From: Aliihoeflea sp. 2WW
Lineage (GTDB): Bacteria; Pseudomonadota; Alphaproteobacteria; Rhizobiales; Rhizobiaceae
Direction: 5' to 3'
Assembly (NCBI RefSeq): GCF_000497755.1
Contig: NZ_AYOD01000011.1
Location: 139,741 to 203,740, forward strand
Length of the DNA: 64,000 bases
In this document: piece by piece, positions 17,105 through 27,445 of the stretch
Layout of the letters: each line of letters opens with the position of its first letter
How positions within the stretch are numbered: position 1 is the first letter of the stretch
Made by a program: the position numbers and the translations under genes
The notes under the pieces: model-generated
Told to the model about the DNA's origin: nothing
Databases searched by the model: none
What the model saw: the letters and a program-made list of their open reading frames with translations, nothing else

Positions 17105-18115
17105 CTATTCGGCGGCGGCGCTCATCGCGGCCAGTCCGTGGACCTCGGCCAGTATCTCGAAAGAACGCACCCGCGCCGCGTGATCGTGGATTTGCGCTGT
17201 CACCATCAGTTCGTCCGCGCCGGTGCGCGCGATGAAGGCTTCGAGCCCTTGGCCGATCCGCTGCGGTGAGCCGACGATGGCGCAGGTCAGTGCCTGGTCG
17301 AGCATCGCCTTCGCCATCGGATCGATCTGCTGCTCGAACCCCTCGACCGGCTTCGGCAGCTTGCCGGGACGGCCGGAGCGCAGATTGACGAATGCCTGCT
17401 GCAGCGACGAGAACAGATAGCGCGCCTCCTCGTCGGTCGGCGCCGCGACGACGTTCAGCCCTGCCATGACATGGGGCTTGTCGAGATATTCCGATGGCTC
17501 GAAGCGTGTCCGATAGACCTCCAGCGCATGGTCGAGTTCGGCCGGGGCGAAATGCGAGGCGAAGGCGTAGGGCAGGCCGAGAGCGGCCGCGAGTTGCGCG
17601 CCATAAAGGCTCGACCCGAGAATCCACACCGGCACGTTCGTCCCCTCGCCCGGCACCGCGCGCACGCGCTGGGTGGGCTCAGCCGGCTTGAAATAGGCGA
17701 GCAGTTCGAGGACGTCGTTCGGAAACTGGTTGACGTCTCCCGAAAGAGAGCGACGCAGCGCGTGGGCGGTCAACTGGTCGGTGCCGGGCGCGCGGCCGAG
17801 CCCGAGATCGATGCGCCCCGGATAGAGCGAAGCCAGCGTACCGAACTGCTCGGCGATGACGAGCGGCGCGTGGTTCGGCAGCATGATGCCACCGGCGCCG
17901 ACGCGAATGCGCGACGTGCCCCCCGCGACATGGCCGATGACGACCGAGGTCGCCGCGCTCGCGATGCCCGGCATGTTGTGATGTTCGGCGAGCCAGTAGC
18001 GGTTGTAGCCGAGCCGATCGGCGTTTCGTGCAAGGTCGAGCGTGTTGGCGAGCGCCTCGGCGGTCGTCGCGCCGTCCGGCACGGGGGAAAGGTCGAGTAC
18101 GGAAAGGAGGGTCAT
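17105..18115 (-). CDS. LLM class flavin-dependent oxidoreductase (luciferase-like monooxygenase)
   Basis: A 336-residue bacterial-luciferase-like protein with a TIM-barrel fold that uses reduced flavin. The start [11 protein letters not shown] and the segment [13 protein letters not shown] are typical of the subgroup that includes MsnO8 and YhbW-like proteins. The motif [14 protein letters not shown] lies at about 105-118. No flavin reductase gene is nearby, so the reductase and the substrate are unknown. The gene reads leftward into a shared terminator. A specific reaction should not be assumed. Confidence 0.88.
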   Translation of the reverse strand: MTLLSVLDLSPVPDGATTAEALANTLDLARNADRLGYNRYWLAEHHNMPGIASAATSVVIGHVAGGTSRIRVGAGGIMLPNHAPLVIAEQFGTLASLYPGRIDLGLGRAPGTDQLTAHALRRSLSGDVNQFPNDVLELLAYFKPAEPTQRVRAVPGEGTNVPVWILGSSLYGAQLAAALGLPYAFASHFAPAELDHALEVYRTRFEPSEYLDKPHVMAGLNVVAAPTDEEARYLFSSLQQAFVNLRSGRPGKLPKPVEGFEQQIDPMAKAMLDQALTCAIVGSPQRIGQGLEAFIARTGADELMVTAQIHDHAARVRSFEILAEVHGLAAMSAAAE

Positions 18116-18174
18116 CGCATCATCCGGTCATTTTCACTGCCCGGATATAGGAAAGCCTTTCGCCGCTCGCCAAC

Positions 18175-19338
18175 TCACGGCGTGACGTGCTGCGCCTCTT
18201 CCTTGCTTTCTTCCTCTTCCTCGGCCGTCTGCTGGGCCGAGAGGAAATTGCCGACATGGCTCAGGCTCTCGAAATGGTCGCAGAAGACCTTGATGACGAC
18301 CAGCAGCGGCACGGCAATCAGCGCGCCGACGAAGCCCCAAAGCCACGACCAGAACGCGACCGCGATGAAGATCGCGACAGCGTTGATCTCCAGCCTGCGC
18401 CCGACGATCAGCGGGTTGATGAAATTGCCTTCGAGGATATTGCAGAAGAGCACGAAGGCTGGCGGGATCATCGCATAGGCGATGCTGTCGAACGAGACGA
18501 TCGACAGTACGGCGACGAGGATGATGGTGATCGCCGCGCCGACATAGGGCAGGAAATTCAGGAGGCCGGCCGCCACGCCGAAAACGAACGGCATCGGCAT
18601 GCCCAAGGCCCAAAGGCCGGTGCCGACGGCGATGCCGAGGCATGTGTTGATCGCGGCGACGGTGAGCAGATAGCGCGAGATTTCGCGCTCGACGTCATAG
18701 ACGACGCGCAGCGCACGCTTCTTCTCGCTCAGTTTGGTGAAGGACTGGACGATCTTCTCGTAGAACATCGTCCCCGAAGCCAGCAGGAACAGCGACAGGA
18801 CGAAGGTGATCGCGGCCGTCGTCGACCCGGAAAGCAGATTACCGGCCGCGCGCGAGACGATGCCCGGCTGCGAGACGACGACGCGCTGGACGTCCGGCTC
18901 CGAGGTGGTTTCGGCCGCCTCGTCCACCTGTCGCGACACTTCCATGAAGCGCTCGAACGGGCGGCGCACTTCCTCGAGCCGTTCGGTCAGCCGGCGGCCG
19001 ATGGCCGGCGCGTCGTTGACGAGTTCCACCACCGGCCCGGACAGGAAGTAGCCGGTCGTTCCGATCGCCGCCATCGACATGAAGACCAGAAGCGTCGCCG
19101 ACAGCGCTTCGGGCACGCGGCGCTTGCGCAGGAAGCGCACGATGGGCGTCAGCATCAGCGCCAGCAGGAAGGCGAGGACGATCGGCATGAAGAAATCGCG
19201 CGCGAAATAAAGCGCGTAGACGACCGCGAACAGGAAAAGGCCGAGCATGAACGTGCGAATGAGACGCAGATCCCGGTCGCGCGCAGGAACGGGCACGGGC
19301 GGCACGGACGGCCCCGCTGGATCGAATTCGCTCTTCAT
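18175..19338 (-). CDS. AI-2E family transporter-like membrane protein
   Basis: A 387-residue integral membrane protein of the AI-2E/PerM family. N-terminal helices (about 25-95) are followed by a soluble region with acidic and coiled character (about 110-190), then a further set of helices with the conserved patch P-Y-V-G-A-A-I-T-I-I-L and the family motif N-P-L-I-V-G-R-R-L-E-I-N. The tail is rich in Glu. ATG 19338 is preferred over 19359 because GGGGA lies seven bases before it. Family members have been linked to autoinducer-2 export or sodium/proton exchange, but function cannot be predicted for this one. It stands alone between the monooxygenase gene and the Tad cluster. Confidence 0.87.
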   Translation of the reverse strand: MKSEFDPAGPSVPPVPVPARDRDLRLIRTFMLGLFLFAVVYALYFARDFFMPIVLAFLLALMLTPIVRFLRKRRVPEALSATLLVFMSMAAIGTTGYFLSGPVVELVNDAPAIGRRLTERLEEVRRPFERFMEVSRQVDEAAETTSEPDVQRVVVSQPGIVSRAAGNLLSGSTTAAITFVLSLFLLASGTMFYEKIVQSFTKLSEKKRALRVVYDVEREISRYLLTVAAINTCLGIAVGTGLWALGMPMPFVFGVAAGLLNFLPYVGAAITIILVAVLSIVSFDSIAYAMIPPAFVLFCNILEGNFINPLIVGRRLEINAVAIFIAVAFWSWLWGFVGALIAVPLLVVIKVFCDHFESLSHVGNFLSAQQTAEEEEESKEEAQHVTP

Positions 19339-19437
19339 GACCGTTCCCCGGACTTCCATCCGCGAGTGCCGGCGGCAATCGGGCGGATTGTGGCTGAAAC
19401 GCGGCGCTCTGCCTTTCGTTCCGGCCCTTAGAAAGGG

Positions 19438-20427
19438 TCAGAAGATGTTCTGCTGGGAAATCTGGATGCCGGCAGGCCCGAGGATGACGGCGAAGAGAAC
19501 CGGCAGGAAGAACAGGATCATCGGCACGGTCAGCTTCGGCGGCAGGGCCGCCGCCTTCTTCTCGGCCGCGGTCATCCGCGCCTCGCGGCTTTCGGCCGAA
19601 AGAACGCGCAGAGCGTGGGCGACGGGCGTGCCGTAGCGCTCGGCCTGGATCAGCGCCTGAGAGACGGAACGGACGGTTTCGAGACCGGTACGGCTCGCCA
19701 GGTTTTCGTAGGCCTGCTTGCGCTCCGGCAGGAACGAAAGCTCGGCGTTGGTCAGGACCAGTTCCTCGGCGAGCTCGACCGATTGCGAGCCGATTTCCTC
19801 GGCCACCTTGCGAAAGGCCGCCTCGACCGAAATGCCGGATTCCACGCAGATCAGCATCAGGTCCAGCGCGTCGGGCCAGGCGCGCTGGATCGATTGCTTG
19901 CGCTTGGTCGCCTTGTTGGAAACGTAGAGGACGGGGACGTAGAAGCCGGCATAGGCCGCGATGATGCAGATGACGCCGCGGATCAGATCGGGCTGATCGG
20001 CGAAGGCGCCCATGCCGAAGACGTAGACGAGCGCGGCGGCCAGGAAGACGAAGGGAAGGACGAGGCGGAAGAACAGGAACTTCGTCAGCGGATTCTGGCC
20101 GCGATAACCGGCCATGCGCAACTTGGCGACCGTCGCATCGTCGGCGAGCGCGCGGCGCAGGTCGAGCTTTTCGACGATGGACCTCATGCCCACCGATTCC
20201 TGCTCGCGAAGCCCCTTGCGCCGGCGTTCCGCCTCGCTTGCGAGCCGTGCCTTCTGCTGCGCGCGCAACTGGTCGCGCTCCAGCGCCACGGCCTTCATGC
20301 GTGTCTTCAGCGGATTGCCCGAAAGCGCCGGCAAGGCCGTGAACAGCGTCGCGAACACCGCCACCGAGACGAGAACCGCCAGGAGGAAGCTGGGATCGGT
20401 AACGATGCCGACGACTGAGCCTGTCAT
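19438..20427 (-). CDS. tadC: Tad pilus inner-membrane platform protein TadC
   Basis: Type II secretion F-domain protein, 329 residues; with TadB it forms the inner-membrane platform of the Tad/Flp pilus machine. It has one N-terminal helix (about 9-30), further helices near 110 and 140, the T2SSF domain (about 165-290), and a C-terminal helix pair (I-L-F-F-L-P-V-L-F-A-V-I-L). It is the last gene of the leftward operon, nine bases after tadB, with AGGAAC as ribosome site. The assignment as TadC instead of TadB rests on its distal position and on the longer N-terminal region. Confidence 0.9.
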   Translation of the reverse strand: MTGSVVGIVTDPSFLLAVLVSVAVFATLFTALPALSGNPLKTRMKAVALERDQLRAQQKARLASEAERRRKGLREQESVGMRSIVEKLDLRRALADDATVAKLRMAGYRGQNPLTKFLFFRLVLPFVFLAAALVYVFGMGAFADQPDLIRGVICIIAAYAGFYVPVLYVSNKATKRKQSIQRAWPDALDLMLICVESGISVEAAFRKVAEEIGSQSVELAEELVLTNAELSFLPERKQAYENLASRTGLETVRSVSQALIQAERYGTPVAHALRVLSAESREARMTAAEKKAAALPPKLTVPMILFFLPVLFAVILGPAGIQISQQNIF

Positions 20428-20436
20428 GACCGGTTC

Positions 20437-21441
20437 CTAGAAATCGAAGTTCATCATCTTGCGCATCACGAGCAGGCCCATGGCCATCCAGATGCCCGAG
20501 ATCAGAAGGATGAGATGGCCCGTGCTGGTGGTGAAAAGCGGCATGATGTAGCCGGGGCTCGACAGGTAGACGAGGATCGCGACCACGATCGGCAGCGCGC
20601 CGATGATCACGGCGGATGCCTTGGCTTCCATCGACAGGGCGTCGATCTTGGCCTTCATCTTCTTGCGGTCGCGCAGCACCTTGGACAGATTGCCGATCGC
20701 TTCCGACAGATTGCCGCCGGCCTGGCTCTGGATCTGGATGACAATGCCGAAGAAGCTCGCCTCCGCCGCCGGCATGGATTCGGGCATCCGCATCACCGCT
20801 TCGGGGAGCGACAGGCCGAGTTGCTGATGCTCGACGACGCGCTTGAACTCGCTCTTGACGGGCTCCGGCGATTCACCGGCGATCATGCGCACGGCATCGT
20901 TGAGAGGCAGGCCGGACTTCACCGCGCGAACGATCACGTCGAGCGCGTTGGGGAATTCATTGAGGAACGCCTTGACGCGCCGCGCACGCTTGAAGGTGAC
21001 GAACCAGCGCGGCAGGCCGAGACCACCCGCGATCATCGCGCCGGCGGCCAGCAGCAGCGGTGCGCCCAGGAACACGAACAGCACGAAGGTCACAAGGCCG
21101 GCAGCGACCGAGACCATGTAGAACTGGCGCATCGACATGGTGAGGCCGGCCTGGCGGATCTGCACCTTCAGCGGCGGCTTGTGCCGGCCCTGCCCGCGCG
21201 CCTTCTGCTTTTCCTCGAGATCCTTCAGCGTGTCCTGCACCGATTTGCGGCGCTTGGCGGCCTCGGCCACGCGGTCGCGCGAGGCGCGGACGATGTTGCG
21301 GTCGGCCTCGGCATTGCGGACCGTCTCGAAGCGACGCTCGATGGTGCGTTCGCTCTGCACGCGCGAAAACAGCAGGCCATAGGCGAGTGCCCCGGCGCTG
21401 ACCGTTGCGAGCGCGATGAAGAGCAGCAGGTTCATGTCCAT
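20437..21441 (-). CDS. tadB: Tad pilus inner-membrane platform protein TadB
   Basis: The second T2SSF-domain platform protein, 334 residues. The start at 21441 is chosen because GGGGA sits eight bases upstream; longer frames run into the ATPase gene. An N-terminal helix (MNLLLFIALATVSAGALAYG) is followed by a basic cytoplasmic stretch, paired helices near 110-150, the F domain with P-N-A-L-D-V-I-V-R-A-V-K-S-G-L-P, and a C-terminal helix pair. It lies 22 bases after the CpaF ATPase gene, in the usual cpaF-tadB-tadC order. The function is known from Aggregatibacter and Caulobacter Tad systems. Confidence 0.92.
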   Translation of the reverse strand: MDMNLLLFIALATVSAGALAYGLLFSRVQSERTIERRFETVRNAEADRNIVRASRDRVAEAAKRRKSVQDTLKDLEEKQKARGQGRHKPPLKVQIRQAGLTMSMRQFYMVSVAAGLVTFVLFVFLGAPLLLAAGAMIAGGLGLPRWFVTFKRARRVKAFLNEFPNALDVIVRAVKSGLPLNDAVRMIAGESPEPVKSEFKRVVEHQQLGLSLPEAVMRMPESMPAAEASFFGIVIQIQSQAGGNLSEAIGNLSKVLRDRKKMKAKIDALSMEAKASAVIIGALPIVVAILVYLSSPGYIMPLFTTSTGHLILLISGIWMAMGLLVMRKMMNFDF

Positions 21442-21463
21442 CGCGCGTTCCCCGTCCGGCTGG

Positions 21464-22954
21464 TCACGACTGAACTTCCATCGCTTCGAGTGCTGCGGCC
21501 AGACGCGCCTCCTCGCCATAGTAGCGCGCACGGTCCCAGAAGCCGGGACGGCCGACGCCGCTGGAGACGTGGTTGCCGATCAGGCGGCCATTGGCGTCTT
21601 CGCCCTTGATCTCGTAGGTCATCAGGTCCTGCGTGATGATGACGTCGCCTTCCATCCCGATCACCTCGGTGATGTGGGTGATGCGGCGCGAGCCGTCGCG
21701 CAGGCGCGCGGCCTGGATGATGACGTCGATCGAGCCGACGATGATCTCACGGACGGTCTTTTGCGGCAGCGTGAAGCCACCCATGGCGATCATCGATTCC
21801 ATGCGGTTCAGGCATTCGCGCGGATTGTTGGCGTGGATGGTGCCCATCGAGCCGTCGTGACCGGTGTTCATCGCCTGCAGGAGGTCGAACACTTCGGGTC
21901 CGCGCACTTCGCCGACAATGATGCGCTCGGGGCGCATGCGCAGGCAGTTCTTGACGAGATCGCGCATGGTGATCTCGCCTTCGCCTTCCAGATTGGCGGG
22001 GCGCGTTTCGAGGCGCACGACATGCGGCTGCTGAAGCTGCAGCTCGGCCGAATCCTCGCAGGTGATGACGCGCTCCTCGCGGTCGACATAGTTGGTCAGG
22101 CAGTTGAGGAGCGTCGTCTTGCCCGAGCCGGTGCCGCCGGAAATGATGACGTTGCAACGCACCCGGCCGATGACCTTCAACACCTCCGCGCCTTCCGGCG
22201 AGATGGAGCCGAACTTGACGAGCTGGTCGAGCGTCAGCTTGTCCTTCTTGAACTTGCGGATGGTGAGCGCGGTGCCGTCGATGGCGAGCGGCGGCGCGAT
22301 GACGTTGACGCGCGAGCCGTCGGGCAGGCGCGCATCGCAGATCGGCGAGGATTCGTCGACGCGGCGGCCGACCTGGCTGACGATGCGCTGGCAGATGTTC
22401 AGGAGCTGCTGGTTGTCGCGGAAACGGATCTGCGTCTGCTCGACGCGGCCGGCGACTTCGATGAAGACCTGCCGGGCGCCGTTGACCATGATGTCGGCGA
22501 TGTCGTCGCGCGCCAGAAGCGGCTCCAGCGGACCGTAGCCGAGGACGTCGTTGCAGATGTCCTCGAGCAGCTCCTCCTGTTCGGAGATCGACATCGCGAA
22601 ATTCTTGATCGCGATGATGTCGTTGACGATGTCGCGGATTTCCTCGCGCGCGGCGTCCGGCTCCAGCTTGGCGAGCTGCGACAGGTCGATCGTGTCGATG
22701 AGGGCGGAGAAGACCTGGCTCTTGGTGTCGTAATAGGCTTCCGAACGAGGCCGTGCCTGCGTTGCGACGCGTTTCGGCTCAGGCGCGAGCGGGGGCGTCG
22801 GATCGACCGCGCGCTTGGGCGCGGCGGAGCTTTCCGGCCCGCGCTCCACCGGACGTTCGTCAAGCGTCAGCGATTCGGAGACGGGCGCCGCGGGGGCGGG
22901 CCTGAATTCCGGAGTGTTGCGGCTTCCGCCTTCGTTTCCACGCTTGCCAAACAT
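21464..22954 (-). CDS. cpaF: Tad pilus assembly ATPase CpaF/TadA
   Basis: Cytoplasmic hexameric motor ATPase of the Tad pilus, 496 residues. A low-complexity N-terminal region (1-80) is followed by the all-alpha N domain and the core ATPase with Walker [10 protein letters not shown] at about 273-281. An Asp-rich segment [12 protein letters not shown], a Walker B region ([14 protein letters not shown]) and a His box ([12 protein letters not shown]) follow. All catalytic motifs are intact. In Tad systems this single ATPase drives both extension and retraction. It sits between cpaE (70-base gap) and tadB. Confidence 0.96.
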   Translation of the reverse strand: MFGKRGNEGGSRNTPEFRPAPAAPVSESLTLDERPVERGPESSAAPKRAVDPTPPLAPEPKRVATQARPRSEAYYDTKSQVFSALIDTIDLSQLAKLEPDAAREEIRDIVNDIIAIKNFAMSISEQEELLEDICNDVLGYGPLEPLLARDDIADIMVNGARQVFIEVAGRVEQTQIRFRDNQQLLNICQRIVSQVGRRVDESSPICDARLPDGSRVNVIAPPLAIDGTALTIRKFKKDKLTLDQLVKFGSISPEGAEVLKVIGRVRCNVIISGGTGSGKTTLLNCLTNYVDREERVITCEDSAELQLQQPHVVRLETRPANLEGEGEITMRDLVKNCLRMRPERIIVGEVRGPEVFDLLQAMNTGHDGSMGTIHANNPRECLNRMESMIAMGGFTLPQKTVREIIVGSIDVIIQAARLRDGSRRITHITEVIGMEGDVIITQDLMTYEIKGEDANGRLIGNHVSSGVGRPGFWDRARYYGEEARLAAALEAMEVQS

Positions 22955-23024
22955 CGCTATGCCCGTCGTCCCCCGGCCCCGCCATCGGTGCCCAAGATGG
23001 ATTTCTGCCGTCGATCGGCAGCGC

Positions 23025-24308
23025 TCACGCGCTCTTCTTCTTCATCTTCAGGCGGCCCAGCAGATCGCCGATGCCGGCCTTTCTCTTCGATTTCATCTCG
23101 CTGCGTCCCGTCAGCACATGCGCCATCTCGTGCACGATCTTGACGATGGCGTGCTGCACGTCCGTCTCGCCCAGCATCCGGCCATTGTTTGCCGCATTGC
23201 CGAAGAGCAGCGGCTCGAACGGGATGACGGCCAGCGGCATGACGCCGAGCGGCTCGGAGAAATCGTCCGGGGAAATCTCCGGCCGCTTCGGCACGCCGGC
23301 CTGGTTGATGATCAGCTTGGGCGGCGCATCGTTCGGGCGCAGCTTGCGCAGCATGTCGATCAGGTTCTTCGTATTGCGCAGATTGGCGAGTTCGGGCGTC
23401 GCCGTGATCACGATCTCGTCGGCCTGCGCCAGCGTCTGCCGGGTCCACCCCGTCCACACATGGGGAACGTCGAGGATCACCGTTGGCGCGCTGCGCTGCG
23501 CGGTCTCGATCAGCGATGCGAACGCGTCCGCATCGAAATCGTAGATCCGGTCGAGCGTCGAAGGCGCGGCCAAGAGCGACAGGCGCTCGGCGCACTGGGC
23601 CAGCAGGCGGTCGAGATAGACCTCGTCGATGCGCTCGGGCGAAAACACCGCCTCGGCGATGCCCTGTGCGGGGTCCTGGTCGAAATTGATGTTGGCGGTG
23701 CCGAAGGCGAGGTCCATGTCGGCCACGACGACTTCCGACTGGAACAGCGTCGAGAGCGTCCAGGCGACGTTGTGCGCGATGGTCGAGGAACCGACGCCGC
23801 CCTTGGCGCCGATGAAGGCGATGGAGCGCCCGATAGGCTCGGCATCGGGATCGACGAAAATCTTGGCGATGTCTGCGACGATGTCGGCCATCGAGATCGG
23901 CGCGACGATGTATTCGGAGATGCCGAAGCGGATCAGCTCGCGATAGAGCGACACGTCGTTGTGGTGGCCGATCACCACGACCTTGCTCGCCGGGTCGCAG
24001 ACTTCGGCCAGCTTCTCGAGCCTGCCGATCAGGTTTCTCGGTTCGTCGCGCGATTCGATGATGATGAGGTTTGGCGTCGGCGCCGTGTGATAGAACTCGA
24101 TCGCCGTCTGGATGCCGCCCATGTGGACCTTCACATGCGCCTTGGCCATCCGGCGATCCTCGGCGGCGCGCTCGATCGGCTGCGCCACCCCGTCGGTTTC
24201 GCAGAAAGCCTGGATCGAGATGCGCGGAACGGGCCGCAGCGCCTGCATCGCGGCGGCATCTGGCACGACGGCGTCGTTCGGATCGGTGGTGTAGGCCAGG
24301 TTCGTCAT
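23025..24308 (-). CDS. cpaE: Tad pilus localisation protein CpaE/TadZ (ParA/MinD-like ATPase)
   Basis: Places the Tad machine, usually at a cell pole. The 427-residue protein has an atypical receiver-like N-terminal domain (about 55-150) and a MinD/ParA-type ATPase domain with the deviant Walker A KGGVGSST at 169-176 (signature lysine followed by GG). The later segment V-V-V-A-D-M-D-L-A-F-G-T supplies the Mg-binding Asp. The C-terminus is basic (MKSKRKAGIGDLLGRLKMKKKSA region), perhaps for membrane contact. It follows cpaD by 21 bases. The receiver domain lacks obvious phospho-acceptor context, as is usual for CpaE. Confidence 0.92.
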   Translation of the reverse strand: MTNLAYTTDPNDAVVPDAAAMQALRPVPRISIQAFCETDGVAQPIERAAEDRRMAKAHVKVHMGGIQTAIEFYHTAPTPNLIIIESRDEPRNLIGRLEKLAEVCDPASKVVVIGHHNDVSLYRELIRFGISEYIVAPISMADIVADIAKIFVDPDAEPIGRSIAFIGAKGGVGSSTIAHNVAWTLSTLFQSEVVVADMDLAFGTANINFDQDPAQGIAEAVFSPERIDEVYLDRLLAQCAERLSLLAAPSTLDRIYDFDADAFASLIETAQRSAPTVILDVPHVWTGWTRQTLAQADEIVITATPELANLRNTKNLIDMLRKLRPNDAPPKLIINQAGVPKRPEISPDDFSEPLGVMPLAVIPFEPLLFGNAANNGRMLGETDVQHAIVKIVHEMAHVLTGRSEMKSKRKAGIGDLLGRLKMKKKSA

Positions 24309-24329
24309 GTCGTTGCCCCCACGCTGTCC

Positions 24330-25028
24330 TTAGTAGTTGATCTCGGACGTGCCGATGAATTCCGGCGCGACCTGGCGGCGCTGATACTGGTCGATGGCGT
24401 TCGAGCGGTTCTGGGCGTCGATCGGCGTCGTCTCGCGCGGCGTCAGGAGATCGGCCGGATTTGCGATCTGGGCCGCGAGGTTGTTCTGGTAGGAACAGCC
24501 GAAATTCGCCCAGTGCTTGTTGTCGACCCGCGCCAGCATGTCCTCCGGCCAGCGGCCGCAATTGGAGGCGACCTGCGCGCGCATGTTGGCGTAGGTGATG
24601 CGGATCGGGGCGGAGGCGTCGGCGGGCGCCTGGTAGTGCTGCTGGACGACGCGGTTCTGCGGCACGCCGGCCCTGTGCAGGTGGCTGGCGAACTGCGCGG
24701 CGATGCGCGATGCAGCCGCCGAGTTGGCCGAGCCGTAGGGAACCATCAGGTTGACCATCGGCGCGGCCTTGCCGTCGTAGCGCGACATGAAGCCGGTCAG
24801 CGCCGTGCGCTGGACGCGCGTCATCTGGTAGTCGTTGAGACCGACCGGGATGTCGATCTTCTCCTGCTTCTCCGCGATGACGATCGGGTGGTTGGTCCGG
24901 TAGTCGTCCGGGATCGCGCCGACCACGATGCTGTCGCGCTGCGTGCAGCCGGCGACGAAGGCAGCCGAGCCGACGAGTGCGACGGCGATCAGGAAGCGGG
25001 AATTCCGGTTGGTTTTCTGGGCAGACAT
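24330..25028 (-). CDS. cpaD: Tad pilus lipoprotein CpaD
   Basis: Outer-membrane-associated lipoprotein that assists the CpaC secretin; 232 residues. The start at 25028 follows GGGGA by about eight bases; an in-frame GTG at 25046 overlaps cpaC and is less likely. The lipobox V-A-G-C is about residue 27. The mature protein shows the CpaD pattern: Y-R-T-N-H-P-I-V-I near its start and a later N-F-G-C-S-Y-Q-N-N-L-A-A-Q element. cpaC ends 14 bases upstream. No catalytic role is expected. Confidence 0.9.
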   Translation of the reverse strand: MSAQKTNRNSRFLIAVALVGSAAFVAGCTQRDSIVVGAIPDDYRTNHPIVIAEKQEKIDIPVGLNDYQMTRVQRTALTGFMSRYDGKAAPMVNLMVPYGSANSAAASRIAAQFASHLHRAGVPQNRVVQQHYQAPADASAPIRITYANMRAQVASNCGRWPEDMLARVDNKHWANFGCSYQNNLAAQIANPADLLTPRETTPIDAQNRSNAIDQYQRRQVAPEFIGTSEINY

Positions 25029-25042
25029 CGTTCGGTCCCCGC

Positions 25043-26575
25043 TCACTTGTAGATGAACCCGACCACGCCGTGGTAGCGGCCGGCGGGCCGATCTGTCTTC
25101 ATGGTTCCGTAGACGCGATTGACGCGGCCAAGGAAATTGCCCGCGCCTTCCGAGGCGGGGTTGAAATTGTCGGTCGGAGCGGCGAGCTCGTTGCGCGCCA
25201 CCGGCCGCGCCAGATAGGGCGTGACGATGATGACGAGCTCGGTCTCGTTGCGCTCGAACGCGCGGCTGCGGAAAAGCGCGCCGAGGACGGGCACCCGCGA
25301 AAGACCAGGCAGGCCGTTGATCGACTGGCGCACGTCGTCACGGACGAGTCCGGCGATCATCATCGAGCCGCCCGAGGGAAGTTCGACGGTGGTATCGGCG
25401 AGGCGCTTGCGGATGGAGACGATGTTCATCCCCTGCAAATTGCCGCCCTGGTTTCTGCGCGATGCTCCTTCGAAGAGAACCGACCCTTCGGTCGTCGGCT
25501 CGGAAACCTGAGTGCGCAGCTTCAGGCTGATGCGGCCGGGCGACAGGACGGTCGGCTGGAACTCCAGGCCGATGCCGTACTCGACCTGCTCGACCTCGTA
25601 GGTCAGCGCACCGTCGTCGTCCTGATCACGGTCCCGAACCATGTTGAACTCGCCGCCAACGCGGAAGGTGGCTTTCTCTCCGGATACTGCCGTCAGCGTC
25701 GGCTCGGCGAGGGTCTTCATGACTCCCGACTGTTCCATCGCATTGAAATAGGCGTCGAGCGCCGAGCCCCCGATCCCGAAACCGCTGTTCGAAAGCGGCT
25801 TTCCGAGACCCATCGAGCTTTCATTGATCATCGACCAGTTGATACCGTTCGACCCGCTACCGACCATGTTCACGCCCAACTGGCGCATCACGGACCGGCT
25901 GACCTCGGCAATCGTCACCTTCAGCGTGACCTGATCCTCGCCGACGATCGACAGCATGTTGACGATCTGGGAGACGCGGCGTTCGTTGTCGGGGTTGTTG
26001 ATGTCGACACCGCCCGTCGCGGCGCCGCCGGCAGCGGTCTGCGCGAACTGGCCTGTGGTCGCTTCACCGCCCGAGACGAAGAGCTGGGCGATCTGTTCGG
26101 CGCGCTTGGCATCGAGCGGCGTATCCACCGTTCCCGACAGGACGACGTTGTCGTTGATGAGTTCGACCTTGATCGCCGAGTTCGGCAGATAGCGCTTCAG
26201 ATGGTCTTCGAGGCCGGCCACGTCGCGCTCGATCGACAGGTCGAGGCTGACGATCTGCTCGCCATTCGCGCCGAAGACGAAGATGTTGGTCTCGCCGACC
26301 TGCTTGCCGAACAGATAGATCCGTCGCGACGTGCGCGTCACCGCGTCGGCAACGGCCGGATTGGCGACGAGGATGTCGTAGGCATCGGCCGGCAGGTCGA
26401 TGACGATCGACTTGTTGAGGCCGAGCTTGACGCGCTGGCTTGCGGCCTGCGACGCGATCCGTACCTGCGCGCTCGCGCCCGCCGTATCGGCAAGGATCAT
26501 GACGCCGGCCAGCGGCGCTGCCAGTGCAACGGCTGCGGCGGTGCCGATCAACGCGGTCTTGAAAGTGCGGATCAT
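25043..26575 (-). CDS. cpaC: Tad pilus outer-membrane secretin CpaC/RcpA
   Basis: Forms the outer-membrane channel for the pilus. The 510-residue protein has a signal peptide, the pilus-assembly N domain (about 45-120, with V-A-N-P-A-V-A-D-A-V), a BON-like segment (about 120-190), and the secretin domain (about 240-430) with V-P-V-L-G-A-L-F-R-S near its end. ATG 26575 overlaps the cpaB stop by four bases (ATGA). The N domain is related to the separate small protein encoded at 28184. Motifs and operon position agree. Confidence 0.94.
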   Translation of the reverse strand: MIRTFKTALIGTAAAVALAAPLAGVMILADTAGASAQVRIASQAASQRVKLGLNKSIVIDLPADAYDILVANPAVADAVTRTSRRIYLFGKQVGETNIFVFGANGEQIVSLDLSIERDVAGLEDHLKRYLPNSAIKVELINDNVVLSGTVDTPLDAKRAEQIAQLFVSGGEATTGQFAQTAAGGAATGGVDINNPDNERRVSQIVNMLSIVGEDQVTLKVTIAEVSRSVMRQLGVNMVGSGSNGINWSMINESSMGLGKPLSNSGFGIGGSALDAYFNAMEQSGVMKTLAEPTLTAVSGEKATFRVGGEFNMVRDRDQDDDGALTYEVEQVEYGIGLEFQPTVLSPGRISLKLRTQVSEPTTEGSVLFEGASRRNQGGNLQGMNIVSIRKRLADTTVELPSGGSMMIAGLVRDDVRQSINGLPGLSRVPVLGALFRSRAFERNETELVIIVTPYLARPVARNELAAPTDNFNPASEGAGNFLGRVNRVYGTMKTDRPAGRYHGVVGFIYK

Positions 26576-27387
26576 TGGCGGCCCCCTACTTCGGACACCT
26601 GTCCGGACTTGATCAATCGAATGGCGCCGCGGCGCCCGCTGCCCGACAGAAGGTGATCGGCCTGATCGGTGACGACTTCCTGCGTGTCGACGACGGATCG
26701 CAGCGCCAGGCTCAGCCGGTCCGCCATCTGCTGGGCGACCGTGATAATTTCCGCCTGCTCGGGCGAAAGCTCCAGCGTCGCCGTTTCGCCCACCTTCACC
26801 CTGCGGCCTTCCTCGTCTTCCTGGATCGCCTGGTCGATCGCGAGAACGCGGATGTTGCGCAGCACGGTTTCGGTCGAATAGCTCTCCGTGCCCGAACTGT
26901 TGGTCTGGCGGCGGGTCATGATGACGTCGACATAGTCGTTCGGAAGGATGAAGCCGCCAGCCGACGTATCGGCCGAAATCTGCGTCGCGACCGCCCGCTT
27001 GCCGGACGGCAGGATCGACGACATGAAGCTCTGGCCCTCGCCGATCAGCTTGGAGCGACGCAGCGGCTCGCCTGCATAGATCGGAACGCGCGCAATCGCG
27101 GTCTGCAGTTCCTCCAGCGCATTCGGGTCGGTGTCGCGGCGGATGAAGTAGTCATAGACGTTGCTGGACGGCCAGGACTGCCAGCTCAATTGCTGGCCAA
27201 GCTCGCCACCCATCGGCACGTCACCGCTGAGAACGAGCACTTCCGTCAGCGCAATGGCGGGCTCGGACGGGCCGGAATCGACGAAGACCTGTTCGGGCGG
27301 TGCGGACGCCATGTTCCTGGCAATGATGCCAGCCCCCGCGGCGGCCACGACCGCAACGCCAAGGATGATCACTCTGGATGGAGCCAT
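26572..27387 (-). CDS. cpaB: Tad pilus assembly protein CpaB/RcpC
   Basis: A 271-residue periplasmic protein anchored by an N-terminal helix (VIILGVAVVAAAGAGIIA). A SAF domain (about 45-105, with V-L-V-L-S-G-D-V-P-M-G-G) is followed by the RcpC domain containing Y-V-D-V-I-M-T-R-R-Q-T. It is the first gene of the leftward cpaB-C-D-E-F-tadB-tadC operon. The 116 bases upstream, before cpaA, must hold the operon promoter if cpaA transcripts do not read through. CpaB homologues are linked to pilus or secretin assembly in the periplasm. Confidence 0.93.
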   Translation of the reverse strand: MAPSRVIILGVAVVAAAGAGIIARNMASAPPEQVFVDSGPSEPAIALTEVLVLSGDVPMGGELGQQLSWQSWPSSNVYDYFIRRDTDPNALEELQTAIARVPIYAGEPLRRSKLIGEGQSFMSSILPSGKRAVATQISADTSAGGFILPNDYVDVIMTRRQTNSSGTESYSTETVLRNIRVLAIDQAIQEDEEGRRVKVGETATLELSPEQAEIITVAQQMADRLSLALRSVVDTQEVVTDQADHLLSGSGRRGAIRLIKSGQVSEVGGRQ

Positions 27388-27445
27388 GTCCGCGCCCTTT
27401 ACCCGGCAGTTCCTCTAAGCCAGGGCAGACCTTGCAACATCAATC